From positions 1 to 40,422 of the forward strand of contig JAGUZN010000045.1 of the NCBI GenBank assembly GCA_020060775.1: DNA of 40,422 nucleotides, written 5' to 3'. The position numbers and the translations under genes are program-made. Below are positions 17,008 through 26,618 of the stretch, in pieces. Position 1 is the stretch's first letter. Every line of letters starts with the position of its first letter. The stretch is from Armatimonadota bacterium. Its GTDB lineage: Bacteria > Armatimonadota > Hebobacteria > CAIYQO01. Below the pieces are notes generated by a model that did not search any database, was not told the origin of the DNA, and saw nothing but the letters and a program-made list of their open reading frames with translations.

Positions 17008-18731
17008 AGGCGCTCCCCAAGGTCCCCATAGACCGCGAGTGCATTATCTAACAAGCTGGCCTCAATGTTCCACAATGGATGGCGATACTCCCCCGCGTCC
17101 TCGATCGCCAGTCCGTGCGGCGCCCAGATCTGCGCATGTGCACACGCATCACGCAAAAACTGGCGCTCGTTCTTGTCAGGAAAGATCTGCGCCGGTAAGT
17201 AGATGGTGTCGTACAGCAGCGCTGCCTGCGCGTCATCGGGGCCGAGAATATCCGGCTCGATCCCGCGGTATTCCAGAAACTCCATCAGGCCATCGAAATA
17301 TTCGCTGGCGTGTTCGACATGGCGTGTTTCGTAAGTTGCCGGGGAATACCACACTGCATGTCGGGTTGCGGCTTGCCCCATACTGAGGAGGTGCGCTGTC
17401 GTCGAGAGGTACGTATTGAGTGTCGAGATATACGGATAGTACGGCTGCGGTTCATTGCACCCGTCGAGATACATGAACAGCGAATGTCCTTCGTTGCTAT
17501 AACTGAGAGCGCCGACATTATGGATGGCGATTCCTCGCGAAAAAACAAAATCTGAGAGCCATTTCCGATGGCGCAGCGACCACCCGGCTCCATACACACC
17601 GCCGATTTCAGCGAGTGCCAGGCCCCCTCCTTGTTGCCGTGCGGCACTCGCGGCAAAGCGTGGAAAGTGCCCGTTATAGGCGAGCGCGTTGTACGGCAGA
17701 TCAGGGCTCGGGGGAAAGGCCTCCATATTAGGGTATACTTGCCCGGTTACGATATCAATGCCGGGAATATGGTAGGTTTTCAGTGATGCCGCCAGATTAC
17801 CCGCCGTGTTGGCATGTGCCTCAACACCCTCATCGTTATTGTGGTGTCCGATGAAGAGTACGCCGTGGTCATGACACCAGGCGCGCAAAGGAACGAGCCA
17901 ATGCCGGATCCACATCGTATTGACTAACCGCGCAAACGCCGCACGCACTTCCACCGCATCGGCATCCGCCGGTTCGTCGATCCAGAGTTTCGGCAGATGC
18001 GGGATAATGTCGTAGCCATAGGTGGCCATGAACATCTCCGGTAAAACGCTTGACCATGCCAGCGGTAGTTCAATGAAACCATTAGCTAGCCGGTAATCGG
18101 TACGTACGCTGCCGGGCGTCCCCGGTTCGTCATGGAAAAATGCCGTTATTGTTTTGCCGAAGTCGTCGGCATACCTGTGGTAGTATGCCTCGTGTGTGAT
18201 ATCGAGGAAGGTCTTGCTCGCATCAGGGTGGTACATGTCGATGCGATGGCTGTCTTTGACTAATTCGTACACGAAGTCCGCAGTGCGGCAGAGTTCTCCT
18301 AGCGCAACGGGCTCGTTCATCGTCCCAGTGTGATGCCGTCGTCGGACCATAACTGAATGCAGATCAGGACGCCGCGTGGTAAGTAACCCTCCGGCCCAAC
18401 CCGCCGGACAATATAGATCGTCCCAAATCCAGAGCGCTAGCTGGTGTTGCCTGCATGACTCGACAATAACATCAAACCGCTGGAAGTATTCTTCGGAGAG
18501 ATACGGTTCAGGCGTGTACAACCCTTTTGCTTTCCAGTCGAGGTTGGCGATCTCGGGCGTAATAATGATCGGTAATACCCCGGCGTACTGTTGGGCCTTG
18601 ATCTGGGCAAGCTGACCCCGGATCTTCTCTGGGACAAGGGGAGCATCGACAAACCACATCGGCACGGGCGTCATACCGCGCAAGTTATGCAGGCTGTTCA
18701 CGGCAATAGACTCCCTGACCTGTGGAATCAT
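16668..18731 (-). pseudogene. N-terminal part of a frameshifted GH106/alpha-L-rhamnosidase-like glycosidase
   Basis: 687 codons, but only the first ~575 are family-like; the tail after GDLGERL is out-of-frame reading of the next fragment. The barrel shows TPVPMWFVDAPLVPEKIRGQL, LALWIWDDLYCPAGWAGG and AFFHDEPGTPGS, the pattern of GH106-like enzymes that act on rhamnosides or related plant glycans. Joined to the 16204-17007 frame it would be about 840 residues, the expected size. The shift lies near 17013-17020, where one missing G in a GGGG run would explain it. Starts: ATG 18731 has no good ribosome site; GTG 18701 has AGGGAG 9 nt upstream. No signal peptide is visible. A sequencing indel is a real alternative. 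Confidence 0.72.
17013..17018 (-). promoter_or_regulatory. internal ribosome binding site at the frameshift
   Basis: GGGGAG on the minus strand, 5 nt before ATG 17007. Its G-run (17015-17018) is also the likeliest place of the lost base. Confidence 0.4.
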
Positions 18732-18819
18732 GCCCGATGTGGGTCATGGCGTACGATGTATTCGCAAACCGGCTGGATGAGTATCGCATCATTCCATACC
18801 GATAGACGCATACATACCC

Positions 18820-18848
18820 ACCATAGCCTCACATTCCCCTACCGTCAA
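18820..18848 (-). promoter_or_regulatory. sigma70-type promoter of the GH106-like/URO-D/GH2 operon
   Basis: Minus strand: TTGACG (18848-18843), 17 nt, TATGGT (18825-18820). The leader to the start codon is about 80-110 nt. Confidence 0.5.
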
Positions 18849-18859
18849 GCTTCGGGTCT

Positions 18860-18886
18860 ACGTTAGATAAGCTACATCTCTAACGT
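18860..18886. promoter_or_regulatory. 8-bp inverted repeat upstream of the glycosidase operon promoter
   Basis: ACGTTAGA (18860-18867) and TCTAACGT (18879-18886), perfect arms with an 11-nt spacer. It begins 12 bp upstream of the -35 box and 41 nt after the stop of the C45-type gene. It could be a regulator site or an RNA hairpin closing that gene; there is no U-tract. Confidence 0.4.
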
Positions 18887-18926
18887 TGGTAAGATTGCAT
18901 ACGTGCTGCATGAGCACTGTGCGATC

Positions 18927-19961
18927 TCACACGACGACTCTCGTCCAACCGGCAAAGGCGTTGCCATTCGGGTCAGCAATCCAGAACCCCCCGGGGTCGA
19001 CTTGTGGATTGGCGTATGTCGCCACAATGGTTCCCGGCGTAGTAATAGATCCGGGGTCCGCATCGTCGCGAGTGATGATGAACGCCCGCACGTCGTCAGC
19101 GCAACACTGGGAATCCCGTTGCAAGAAGTGCAGCAGATTCATCCGCCGCGCTTGAGACTGAGCAAGGTCGGCAAATGTCCTAACCCCCTGGCAGGTAAGG
19201 GCTGTCCTGATCTCGTCAGACACGATATGGTTGGTCAGGCAGTACGGCGCTGATGACGAGAGTTCGTACACGCCTGCTGCCGTTGCATGGGCGCAGAAGA
19301 CGCCGCCCCGCGCATCCGAACACACGAGGTTCTGATTGAAGGGATGCCGGGCGCAAAATTGCCGCACCTCGTCCACCGTCGCACAGCTCTGAGCAATCAC
19401 CCGCGTCGCAAGATCCTGATTAATCGCGTCGGGGCTAGGCCGCAGGCCCGGCAGCAATTGCGAGGAGATGCCGATGGCCAGCCCGGCACTGTTGAACGCC
19501 CGCATCCCCCAACTGGTGCCGGCAACGGGAATGGTAATGAAGCGATATCCGCTTTCAGGAACGATGCGCAGCGGATCACAGTAATACTCCCGCGAGTCAT
19601 CGAGCGTGCCGGCATTGGCCACCGTGCCGTTCTGCAGGTGCACGACCAGGCTGGAACAGTGCACACTGGGGTCCCGACAATCATCCCACTGCCAGGGCCG
19701 CAGATTCAGCAACAGTATATCGCGAAAGTCGGCGCCAGCGCCGTCAGCAATGCCCTGCATTTCGTCAATCAGCCACGGCCAGTACTCGGCGATCAAACGC
19801 TCCTGCCGCTGCATCCAGTCGACAAACGCCGTATTATCCAGCGGTAGCGGCGTGTACCCAATGCGGTGCACCAGCACGCGCAGATTGGCATGCACCTGCG
19901 CCGCATAGGTTGTGCCCAGTGTACGCCCGATATGGTAATGTGTTCCTTCAACGGTGAACAT
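18927..19961 (-). CDS. C45-family autoproteolytic acyltransferase/hydrolase-like protein
   Basis: 344 residues, cytoplasmic by sequence. The layout matches acyl-CoA:6-aminopenicillanic-acid acyltransferase-like (peptidase C45) proteins. There is an N-terminal GTHYHIGRTLGTTYA, a helical stretch ending EMQGIADGAGADFRDILLLN, then HCSSLVVH where Cys102 is the expected self-processing nucleophile. AGTSWGMRAFNSAGLAIGIS, CLTNH and PGTIVATYANPQ follow. In the family, cleavage before the Cys frees an N-terminal nucleophile that handles amide bonds; the substrate here is unknown. AAGGA lies 6 nt before the ATG at 19961. It starts 22 nt after the secreted barrel protein and so is probably co-transcribed with it. 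Confidence 0.75.
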   Translation of the reverse strand: MFTVEGTHYHIGRTLGTTYAAQVHANLRVLVHRIGYTPLPLDNTAFVDWMQRQERLIAEYWPWLIDEMQGIADGAGADFRDILLLNLRPWQWDDCRDPSVHCSSLVVHLQNGTVANAGTLDDSREYYCDPLRIVPESGYRFITIPVAGTSWGMRAFNSAGLAIGISSQLLPGLRPSPDAINQDLATRVIAQSCATVDEVRQFCARHPFNQNLVCSDARGGVFCAHATAAGVYELSSSAPYCLTNHIVSDEIRTALTCQGVRTFADLAQSQARRMNLLHFLQRDSQCCADDVRAFIITRDDADPGSITTPGTIVATYANPQVDPGGFWIADPNGNAFAGWTRVVV

Positions 19962-19983
19962 GAAATTCCTTACAGTCGGATCG

Positions 19984-22842
19984 CTAGCGTGCTTTAACGC
20001 GCAACACGAGCATCGTGTGATAGCGGAAGGGTGGCACGTCGACCAGCACAGCTCCGTCCTTGACGCGCGCGTCTAATTGCGCCTGCACCGGCTGTTGTGC
20101 TTCCTCAAAATGGTATGGCCGCATGGCATGCGCTTCCTGCACGACACCCGCGCCCGCCTGAACACCGACCGTGACCCCGGACAGCGGGACAGGTTCATCA
20201 ACCCAATTGATATCCCAGCGTTCCGTGGTCGGCGGAATGCGCACCAGGTGCACGATCAGGTCATACCCCTGGTCCGTCTCGCGCCGATAGACAAAACGCT
20301 TCCACCATACCTCCTCGGGCGTCGTCACGCTGATGACCTGTTCCGCATCGTCCACCACCGCGATATCCGGCGACCAGAGGAAACGCGAGTAGCGCGTCTG
20401 GAATTGCAGGGCGGGGTCGGCGCTCGGCCAGTTATCGGCGATCACGATGTGGTGCTGTGACGCGGTCACCAGCGCCATATAGTAGTTCACCGTCGGCCAG
20501 CCCCACTTCGACACGCCGGGTTTTTCGAGATCCGTGGAGATCGGCGGATAGACGTAGCCGATGATGGCATTGCCGTCGTAGCGCTGTACAATGTAGTCGC
20601 GGTTGTTGCATAGCACATTCAGGAACTCGCTCGGCTTGCGGTCCAGGCCTTCATAACCACCGGTATGGAACGGGATGGACATCTCCATCAAGCAGGAGAC
20701 ATTCTTCCGGCTAAAGACGGCGCGTATCCACGCATCGCTCACATCGCCCTCGGTACCCGATCCCAGAAGGAGGGTGCTGTCAGTGAGGCGGGCGATGGGC
20801 GGCCAGCGATAACTGTGGTTATACCAGGTGCCGAAATACGGATCATCGCCCTTCAATACGCTGTAGTAACGCTCCTGGATGCGGGCATTCAGCCGGGCGA
20901 TCGCTTCGCGGTCTTCCGGGAGATTGCGCTGCCCCTGGTAGTCGTAGCCTAACATTGCGGTCACCGTACCATCGATGAACACGCCGGCGTATCCGGTCCG
21001 TTGGGCGTGCGCTTTGATGCACCGCGCCCCATACTCGACGGCCTTCTCCATGGCGAAATTGGCCGGCGCATGCATCCAGACGGTGTAGGGGCGGTCGAGA
21101 TACGACTTCTTCGCGACGCGCTTCTCGCCCGCCTCGAGTGGTGACCCCAGCACCATCGGATCGGGATACCCCCCATACACCGGATCAACGGCAAATTGCC
21201 CGTTCGGATCGTAGAGGACGTACTCGGGGTGTTTACGCATTTCCTCATAACCCATAATGCCCGAAAAGTGGACGTTCTGATAAAAGGTGGTGTGCTTCCC
21301 TGCCACCTTCCAATGCCGAGCGTACTCCTGCAAGCCACGCGGGCTGATCGGCATTCCGCCCTGTTCGCCGACAATCCGATCAGCCTCATAGGGCTGTATC
21401 CCCCAGGACGTGGGCTCGGCGGAAAACCAGTGCTGCATATTGTTGTAGCGGCCGCCCGAGTGCATCTGCACGCGGAACCATTCCTTCCCGACCTGGTAAT
21501 ACTCCTGCCAGCGGTCGAGCATCGTTCCGGCTTCATCGGTCACTCGCACTTCAAGCGCCTGGCCATACATTTCCGGCCCCACCGTGTAGCGAACCGTCCA
21601 GGCGGATTCCGCCCCCGCCGCGATAGTCAGGCGCTGTTGCGCCACCTCGCGGCCCTGGTCTACGTCGACTAACTGCATAGCCGTCACGGAAACGGTCTGC
21701 TCGGCATCCGTCGTATTGCGAATGACGACCCTGGCGGTCGCCTCTTCCTCTTCCTCATACAGAATCTTGTTCGGCGTGATGCTGGTGATCATCACCGTAT
21801 GAGGTTGTAATGTGCGCACACCGGGGCGGTATTCAAGCGTAGTGGTCGCCTGCGTCGCCTTGACCGGGGCAGGTGGGCTCACCGGCTTCTTGGTCAATGT
21901 GTTCAACACCTGTGTGAGTACGATCATCTCGTTGTAATACGGCACCCGCACCACGGAAAGACCCTCGGTCAACACGTATGGGGCAAGGCGCTGGATCTCC
22001 GTGTCCAGCGAAGCGGCCAACGCGTCATCGAGCGCCGGCTTGGCCTGCCCATAGGCTGTCAGGGCATCACGATACAACCGGACGCGTTCCTGAAAATCCG
22101 CGTCAGCTTTGACCACATCCAGTTGCTCGATCAACGCCCCCGTGCCGTACAGCTCCTCTTCCGCCTGCACGATCAGGTCGAGCGCCGGCGTGGAGGGCAC
22201 GATATCCACGTCGTCGATATCCAGCTTGCCGGTGATGCCCATCCATGGATGCACGTTCCACAACGGTGGAGTTTTCACCAGCAGGTGCCGGTAGCGCACC
22301 CATTGCTGGCTCTCGACTTTCACCGTCCTGTCGGCGGCCGCTTCCCCGGGCGCTGTAAGTTGGATGGCTCTGCCGTCCTCCGCTTTCCCATAGGAGATGA
22401 CATGGAAATTCAATCGGCCGGCTCCGCGCACCCAGGCGGTATACACGTAGTTGCGCTCTTCCAGCGGGAATCCATGGTAGCCGCAGAAATACACCTCGCC
22501 GCTCTTCCCGCTGCTGATCTGAGCGTAACTATCGTTGCCCATGCCGCCGGCATACGGAAAATCCACCGTGCCGTCGTTGGAGAACAGGCTCCACCACAGC
22601 GGCCACTTCCCCGCATCAGGGCACTGCCACCCTTGCTGGCGATAACTCTCCACGACCTCCGCGGTGACGGGGTTGGCGCCGCGCTCGACAAAACCGCCGT
22701 TCCGCACGTGCACCTGTGCCTGGGCTTGGCTCCCGCCTGCGCCGCTCATGCCGAGGAGTGCCGACCACACCCCGATGACCAGGATGCCGAACCGCCACCA
22801 CCTCGGTTCTACCGGGAACAACTTAAATGATCCTTTGTACAT
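19984..22842 (-). CDS. secreted multidomain glycosidase-like protein (CBM-like plus TIM barrel)
   Basis: 952 residues from the ATG at 22842, chosen because GGAGGAG (22849-22855) stands 6 nt before it. One hydrophobic segment (FGILVIGVWSALLGMSGAGG) makes a signal peptide ending near AQAQ. Residues ~45-210 look like a CBM4/9-type jelly roll (NGGFVERGANP at its start, LDIDDVDIV at its end). A coiled helical part, an Ig-like domain and then a barrel follow: FYQNVHFSGIMGYEEMRKHP, and GYAGVFIDG near residue 620 with a possible catalytic Asp. The barrel recalls GH66/GH13-like enzymes, but I cannot name a family. The C-terminal beta domain ends in a HTMLVLRV strand. Likely an exported polysaccharide-degrading enzyme. 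Confidence 0.7.
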   Translation of the reverse strand: MYKGSFKLFPVEPRWWRFGILVIGVWSALLGMSGAGGSQAQAQVHVRNGGFVERGANPVTAEVVESYRQQGWQCPDAGKWPLWWSLFSNDGTVDFPYAGGMGNDSYAQISSGKSGEVYFCGYHGFPLEERNYVYTAWVRGAGRLNFHVISYGKAEDGRAIQLTAPGEAAADRTVKVESQQWVRYRHLLVKTPPLWNVHPWMGITGKLDIDDVDIVPSTPALDLIVQAEEELYGTGALIEQLDVVKADADFQERVRLYRDALTAYGQAKPALDDALAASLDTEIQRLAPYVLTEGLSVVRVPYYNEMIVLTQVLNTLTKKPVSPPAPVKATQATTTLEYRPGVRTLQPHTVMITSITPNKILYEEEEEATARVVIRNTTDAEQTVSVTAMQLVDVDQGREVAQQRLTIAAGAESAWTVRYTVGPEMYGQALEVRVTDEAGTMLDRWQEYYQVGKEWFRVQMHSGGRYNNMQHWFSAEPTSWGIQPYEADRIVGEQGGMPISPRGLQEYARHWKVAGKHTTFYQNVHFSGIMGYEEMRKHPEYVLYDPNGQFAVDPVYGGYPDPMVLGSPLEAGEKRVAKKSYLDRPYTVWMHAPANFAMEKAVEYGARCIKAHAQRTGYAGVFIDGTVTAMLGYDYQGQRNLPEDREAIARLNARIQERYYSVLKGDDPYFGTWYNHSYRWPPIARLTDSTLLLGSGTEGDVSDAWIRAVFSRKNVSCLMEMSIPFHTGGYEGLDRKPSEFLNVLCNNRDYIVQRYDGNAIIGYVYPPISTDLEKPGVSKWGWPTVNYYMALVTASQHHIVIADNWPSADPALQFQTRYSRFLWSPDIAVVDDAEQVISVTTPEEVWWKRFVYRRETDQGYDLIVHLVRIPPTTERWDINWVDEPVPLSGVTVGVQAGAGVVQEAHAMRPYHFEEAQQPVQAQLDARVKDGAVLVDVPPFRYHTMLVLRVKAR

Positions 22843-22861
22843 GGGTATCTCCTCCAAAGCG

Positions 22862-24865
22862 TCATGCCGCGTTAAGCCAGGATAAGATGTTCTTCATGAG
22901 CGGGGACCAGCCGTCCCACTCCCACCAGGGAGTCTCGCCGTGTTCGCCAACGCCGGTGGGGCTGCACGTCAACACCGCCACGCGGCCCTTGCCGTATTTC
23001 CCGAGCACCAGCAGCGGTTTTCCGCCGGCGGTCAGCACCACCTCCGCACCCGGCTTCGGTGTGACCGCATGCCGCCAGAAGACGCGGGGATCCTGCGCAA
23101 AACTGATGCCGGTCAGCACGCGGTGTTTTGCCGTAGCCGCGTCCAATGTCCATGACTTCCCTTCGCCGGCCCATTTCAAATCGAACGGCCCGGAGAGCTC
23201 CACTGGCAACACCTCCAGAAACCGGGTATCCTCAAATTCGCCGTTGCCAAGTGCGTACGGTCCGCCGATCACCAGCAGTTTGCCACCCTGCTCGACGTAG
23301 TCGCACAGCATCTCAAAACCAATGTCGCCCAATGCACGGTAATTTACATCAGACAACACGACCGTATTGTACGCAAACAACTCCTCGTACGTGCCTGGGA
23401 ACCACTCGACGGCGTTGGGCGGGCAATTTGCCCACGTATAATTAACCTGACGCCAGCCCGCCAGCGCATCATCGATGTTCAACACATGGGTGAACAGGCC
23501 GAATACCACCAGGCACCGCACTGGCTCCTCCACCCCGGCAATGGGAATCCGGCGAAAATCCGGTTTGTCAAACGCTTTCTTCTTCCGCGGAGGCGTCACC
23601 AGGTAGGCATCGCCGCGCGTGCCCGCCAGCGCCTGCCCTTTCGTTGAGAACGGATTGTAACGCCGCTCGTACTCATTCTGGTCGCCCGCGTAGTAATACT
23701 CATAGCGGTCTGTGAAGTCGGCCCCGCGCACCAACGCTTTGATCACCACGCCATCCGCGAGGGCACTTGGCGTGAAAGTAAACGTGTTGCGGACTTTCTC
23801 AAACCCCACCCGGCCGATGTTGATCGTCTTCTCGGCAATGATTTTCTTGCTCTTCCACCCGATCACCGTAAATTGCGCCGTGACATCGCGCAATGGTCTG
23901 GTCGTCGCCGCAATATCATGGGCGACACGCACCGTACCGCCATCTTCATCCGGCCGAAGGTCGGCGACGACATGGCTCGACGCGTGCACGAAATCGGCGA
24001 AATCTTTGACCGGCGTGATGGCATAATCGTATTTGAATGTCTTGCCCGGGCCCAGCGGCACCGTGTCGTAGAACCATTCCGCCGTCATTCCACAAGTGTA
24101 GATGCGTTGGATATAGTTGTAATCGAAGGTAAAGACCATGCCGCGGTTGCTCTGCCGATGGCGCACCGCCATCCACCCCGCGGTTGGGTCAAGCACCCAG
24201 TCCGGCCCGATATTCCGTCCGCCCTCCTTGTCGGGCTGGATATGCACCACCACGCCTTGCCCCGATGGCATGTACCAGTTGTTGTAAAACCTGGCGCCGC
24301 CCATATTCAGGTTGTGCTGAATATAGGGCGCGACGCTGCGCGATTCGGTCGTCGGGTTCTCGATAGCCTGGTTCACCAGAATCACGTCATGCTCGGCGTG
24401 CAGCCAGATGGTCTTCTTCACGACCAACCCCACCAGATCTTTCGTCGTGGGCTGTTTCAGGCTGCTCGCCACAGTGTCCGATCCCTTGCCGCCACCGGTC
24501 GCCGGCACCGTGATCCACAACTGGATGCCGATCCGTTTCTCGCCATCTTTGACGATCCTGTACTCGTACGGCAACCACATCAGCCCGCTCGGCCAGGTGT
24601 ACTTGGCCCAGTGATCGATGAACATTCCGCTCACGGCATCACGACCGATGAGCTGTTCACCGGAATCGCGAAGTGTACACTCCACGCAGCGCCCGCCGCG
24701 CGCCGGATCGAAAGTCAGCGCAATACGCGGGTTGCTGATCGTCACCAGGGTGTTGCCCTCCTTGACGATCGTCTGGGCGGACAACTCGGGTTGCGCCGCG
24801 CTGCCCCAGGCAGGCAACAACAGCAGGCAACCCCAGAGGAAAAGGGCTATCGGCAAGTTCCTCAT
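22862..24865 (-). CDS. secreted protein with mutarotase-like beta-sandwich and GATase1-like domain
   Basis: 667 residues from the ATG at 24865. GGAGGAG 9 nt upstream and the signal peptide MRNLPIALFLWGCLLLLPAW decide this start; the longer frame to 25090 overlaps the pseudopilin gene. The N-terminal half resembles galactose-mutarotase-like folds (ISNPRIALTFDPARGGRC; YIQHNLNMGG). The C-terminal third (VRCLVVFGLFTHVLNIDD; YNTVVLSDVNYRALGD; LCDYVEQGGKLLVIGGPYAL) is a glutamine-amidotransferase-like domain of the kind seen in many Planctomycetota and Armatimonadota secreted proteins. The catalytic Cys of true amidotransferases is not evident, so it may bind rather than hydrolyse. The function is unknown; it lies 19 nt upstream of the secreted barrel gene. 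Confidence 0.68.
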   Translation of the reverse strand: MRNLPIALFLWGCLLLLPAWGSAAQPELSAQTIVKEGNTLVTISNPRIALTFDPARGGRCVECTLRDSGEQLIGRDAVSGMFIDHWAKYTWPSGLMWLPYEYRIVKDGEKRIGIQLWITVPATGGGKGSDTVASSLKQPTTKDLVGLVVKKTIWLHAEHDVILVNQAIENPTTESRSVAPYIQHNLNMGGARFYNNWYMPSGQGVVVHIQPDKEGGRNIGPDWVLDPTAGWMAVRHRQSNRGMVFTFDYNYIQRIYTCGMTAEWFYDTVPLGPGKTFKYDYAITPVKDFADFVHASSHVVADLRPDEDGGTVRVAHDIAATTRPLRDVTAQFTVIGWKSKKIIAEKTINIGRVGFEKVRNTFTFTPSALADGVVIKALVRGADFTDRYEYYYAGDQNEYERRYNPFSTKGQALAGTRGDAYLVTPPRKKKAFDKPDFRRIPIAGVEEPVRCLVVFGLFTHVLNIDDALAGWRQVNYTWANCPPNAVEWFPGTYEELFAYNTVVLSDVNYRALGDIGFEMLCDYVEQGGKLLVIGGPYALGNGEFEDTRFLEVLPVELSGPFDLKWAGEGKSWTLDAATAKHRVLTGISFAQDPRVFWRHAVTPKPGAEVVLTAGGKPLLVLGKYGKGRVAVLTCSPTGVGEHGETPWWEWDGWSPLMKNILSWLNAA

Positions 24866-25077
24866 ATTGAAAATCTCCTCCAAACTACGCGGCACGCAGC
24901 CGGCTCGATGGCATTGCATATGCTTAAGATACGAGTTATCGGCAGACGATTCCTTGCCATACACCGCCCGTAACGCCGAAACTCCAGCGATAGCGGGGGG
25001 CGTGCAAAGGGGCCTCGCATGAGGCACAGCCGCACGGAAGGCCCCCAAAAAATCACCCGGTTGTGGATCGGCTACGA

Positions 25078-26379
25078 TTACATGCCCCACTTCTTTTTCA
25101 GGTAACCGTAGACCAGACCGCGCTCCAGGTCGGAGATGCCGGGAGTGAACATCAGCACTTCGGTCAGATCGCCCTTCATGGGTTGGTAATAGGTCGGCGC
25201 ACTGCCCTCGATACGTATCCCGATAGCATAGCGGTCGAACGGGTAATCACCGTACTCCTGGGACAGGGTACGCGTGTACACGATTTGATCGTCGGTGAAC
25301 ACCCGCTCGACAATCCCCAGGTAGGTGGTGGGATTCACCTCATAGCCGTACATGTGGAAGAGGCCCACGCCAAAGGTGCCCGAAGTAGCGGTGCCGTAAC
25401 AACTCGAGCTGGTTTTATAACCCCACATCGTGTTCGCCACGACCGTCGGCGCGGCCGACAGGCCGCTAACGTAATACAGCACGAGGTGCCCGCCCGAGGT
25501 CCAGTCGCCGGTCGGAGTCGTCCAGTTCTGCAGGACCGCACCATCCGCCCAGCCGGTAGGCGTCGAGGAGATTGGCGCATGCACCGCCAGGAACGTCCAA
25601 CTGTTGTCGATCGACGTGCGCGGGTTCAGCGTGCTGGCGGGCTGCAGGTAGCCGGTGCCGGCAACATCAGCGCGCAGGCGAATCGCCGGCATGGCGCCGT
25701 TCTTGGCCACGCCTACCATGTACTGCGGGCGCGTGCCGGCGGCGCTCGCGCACATCATGTGGTTGCCCTTGCCGCTGGCATCTTTCCAGGTGGTGATCTC
25801 ATCGCCGTTGGACAGACCCGTGAAGTCGTCCGCCTTCAGCTGCATCACCAGGTTGCGCCGCATCGGCAGTTTGTCTGGAGTGATCGACATGATATCGACG
25901 TGCCCGTCGGCAAAGGTGCAGACGAACTTGTTGCTATGGCGGGCATCCAGGTCATCGACGGTGTAGGCCACGTTGTCGTAGGTCACCGGACTGGTGGTGG
26001 CGGCATGCTGGCCGTCCATGGTGAGCAGCGTACCCGAGGGGTCGGAGAGTTCGCCCAGTGTCACGCTGGAAACACCATAGGCGTACACGTAGGCGTTGGC
26101 CACCTTTTTGCCCTTGGTCGGGCACATCAGGATGTTGCGATCGACGCCCAATTGCACCCAGACGTCGGCGTGGTCAGGACAGGTTTCGTCGTGGTCCTGG
26201 GCGTACATTAGAATCGCCACCGCGATCTGCCGCTGATTGTTCAGACAGCTCGATTGCCGGGCCTTCTCCCGTGCTTTCGCGAACACCGGGAACAAAATGG
26301 CGGCCAGAATAGCTATAATGGCGATCACGACGAGCAACTCAATGAGGGTGAACCCTCGGGACTTCGAGCCGTTTCTCAT
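25078..26379 (-). CDS. type II secretion/pilin-like protein with H-x9-DG motif and LamG-like lectin domain
   Basis: 433 residues. [19 protein letters not shown] (from residue 9) is a prepilin cleavage site, G9/F10, plus the pilin helix, and [16 protein letters not shown] follows. H148 with D158-G159 forms the H-x9-DG motif (ARHSN to FADGH). From about 175 the protein turns into a concanavalin/LamG-like sandwich ([31 protein letters not shown]), ending [15 protein letters not shown]. Pseudopilins rarely carry a lectin-like tail of 250 residues; it probably binds carbohydrate at the cell surface. GGGAGG stands 5 nt before the ATG at 26379. It is the first gene of the minus-strand carbohydrate locus. 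Confidence 0.82.
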   Translation of the reverse strand: MRNGSKSRGFTLIELLVVIAIIAILAAILFPVFAKAREKARQSSCLNNQRQIAVAILMYAQDHDETCPDHADVWVQLGVDRNILMCPTKGKKVANAYVYAYGVSSVTLGELSDPSGTLLTMDGQHAATTSPVTYDNVAYTVDDLDARHSNKFVCTFADGHVDIMSITPDKLPMRRNLVMQLKADDFTGLSNGDEITTWKDASGKGNHMMCASAAGTRPQYMVGVAKNGAMPAIRLRADVAGTGYLQPASTLNPRTSIDNSWTFLAVHAPISSTPTGWADGAVLQNWTTPTGDWTSGGHLVLYYVSGLSAAPTVVANTMWGYKTSSSCYGTATSGTFGVGLFHMYGYEVNPTTYLGIVERVFTDDQIVYTRTLSQEYGDYPFDRYAIGIRIEGSAPTYYQPMKGDLTEVLMFTPGISDLERGLVYGYLKKKWGM

Positions 26380-26572
26380 AGCAACCTCCCTTCGTAATAA
26401 ACCTGTCGTGGATACGTATGCGCAACAGTGCAGGAATTTCGCGTGTCCATCAGCATGTCAATGAGTACTGCCACGATTACCGATACAAGAGAGCAGACCT
26501 ACTGTGTGAGATCCGGTAATCCCCTCCCTCTATTTCCTGGCATAGGGACGCCTCATTGCTCTCACAATATCC

Positions 26573-26601
26573 ATAATCCTACGGCTGCCGTCTGGCGTCA
26601 A
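26573..26601 (-). promoter_or_regulatory. candidate promoter of the pseudopilin gene
   Basis: Minus strand TTGACG (26601-26596), 17 nt, GATTAT (26578-26573). The same -35 (TTGACG) and spacing occur in the GH106 operon promoter. Confidence 0.4.
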
Positions 26602-26618
26602 CAGGCCTGGTGCGAAAT

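Noticed and set aside
23873-24973. 366-codon plus-strand open frame
   Set aside because: Antisense to the secreted GATase1-like protein; no domain seen.
25063-26211. 382-codon plus-strand open frame
   Set aside because: Antisense to the pseudopilin gene, with His/Arg-rich low-complexity residues typical of a shadow frame.
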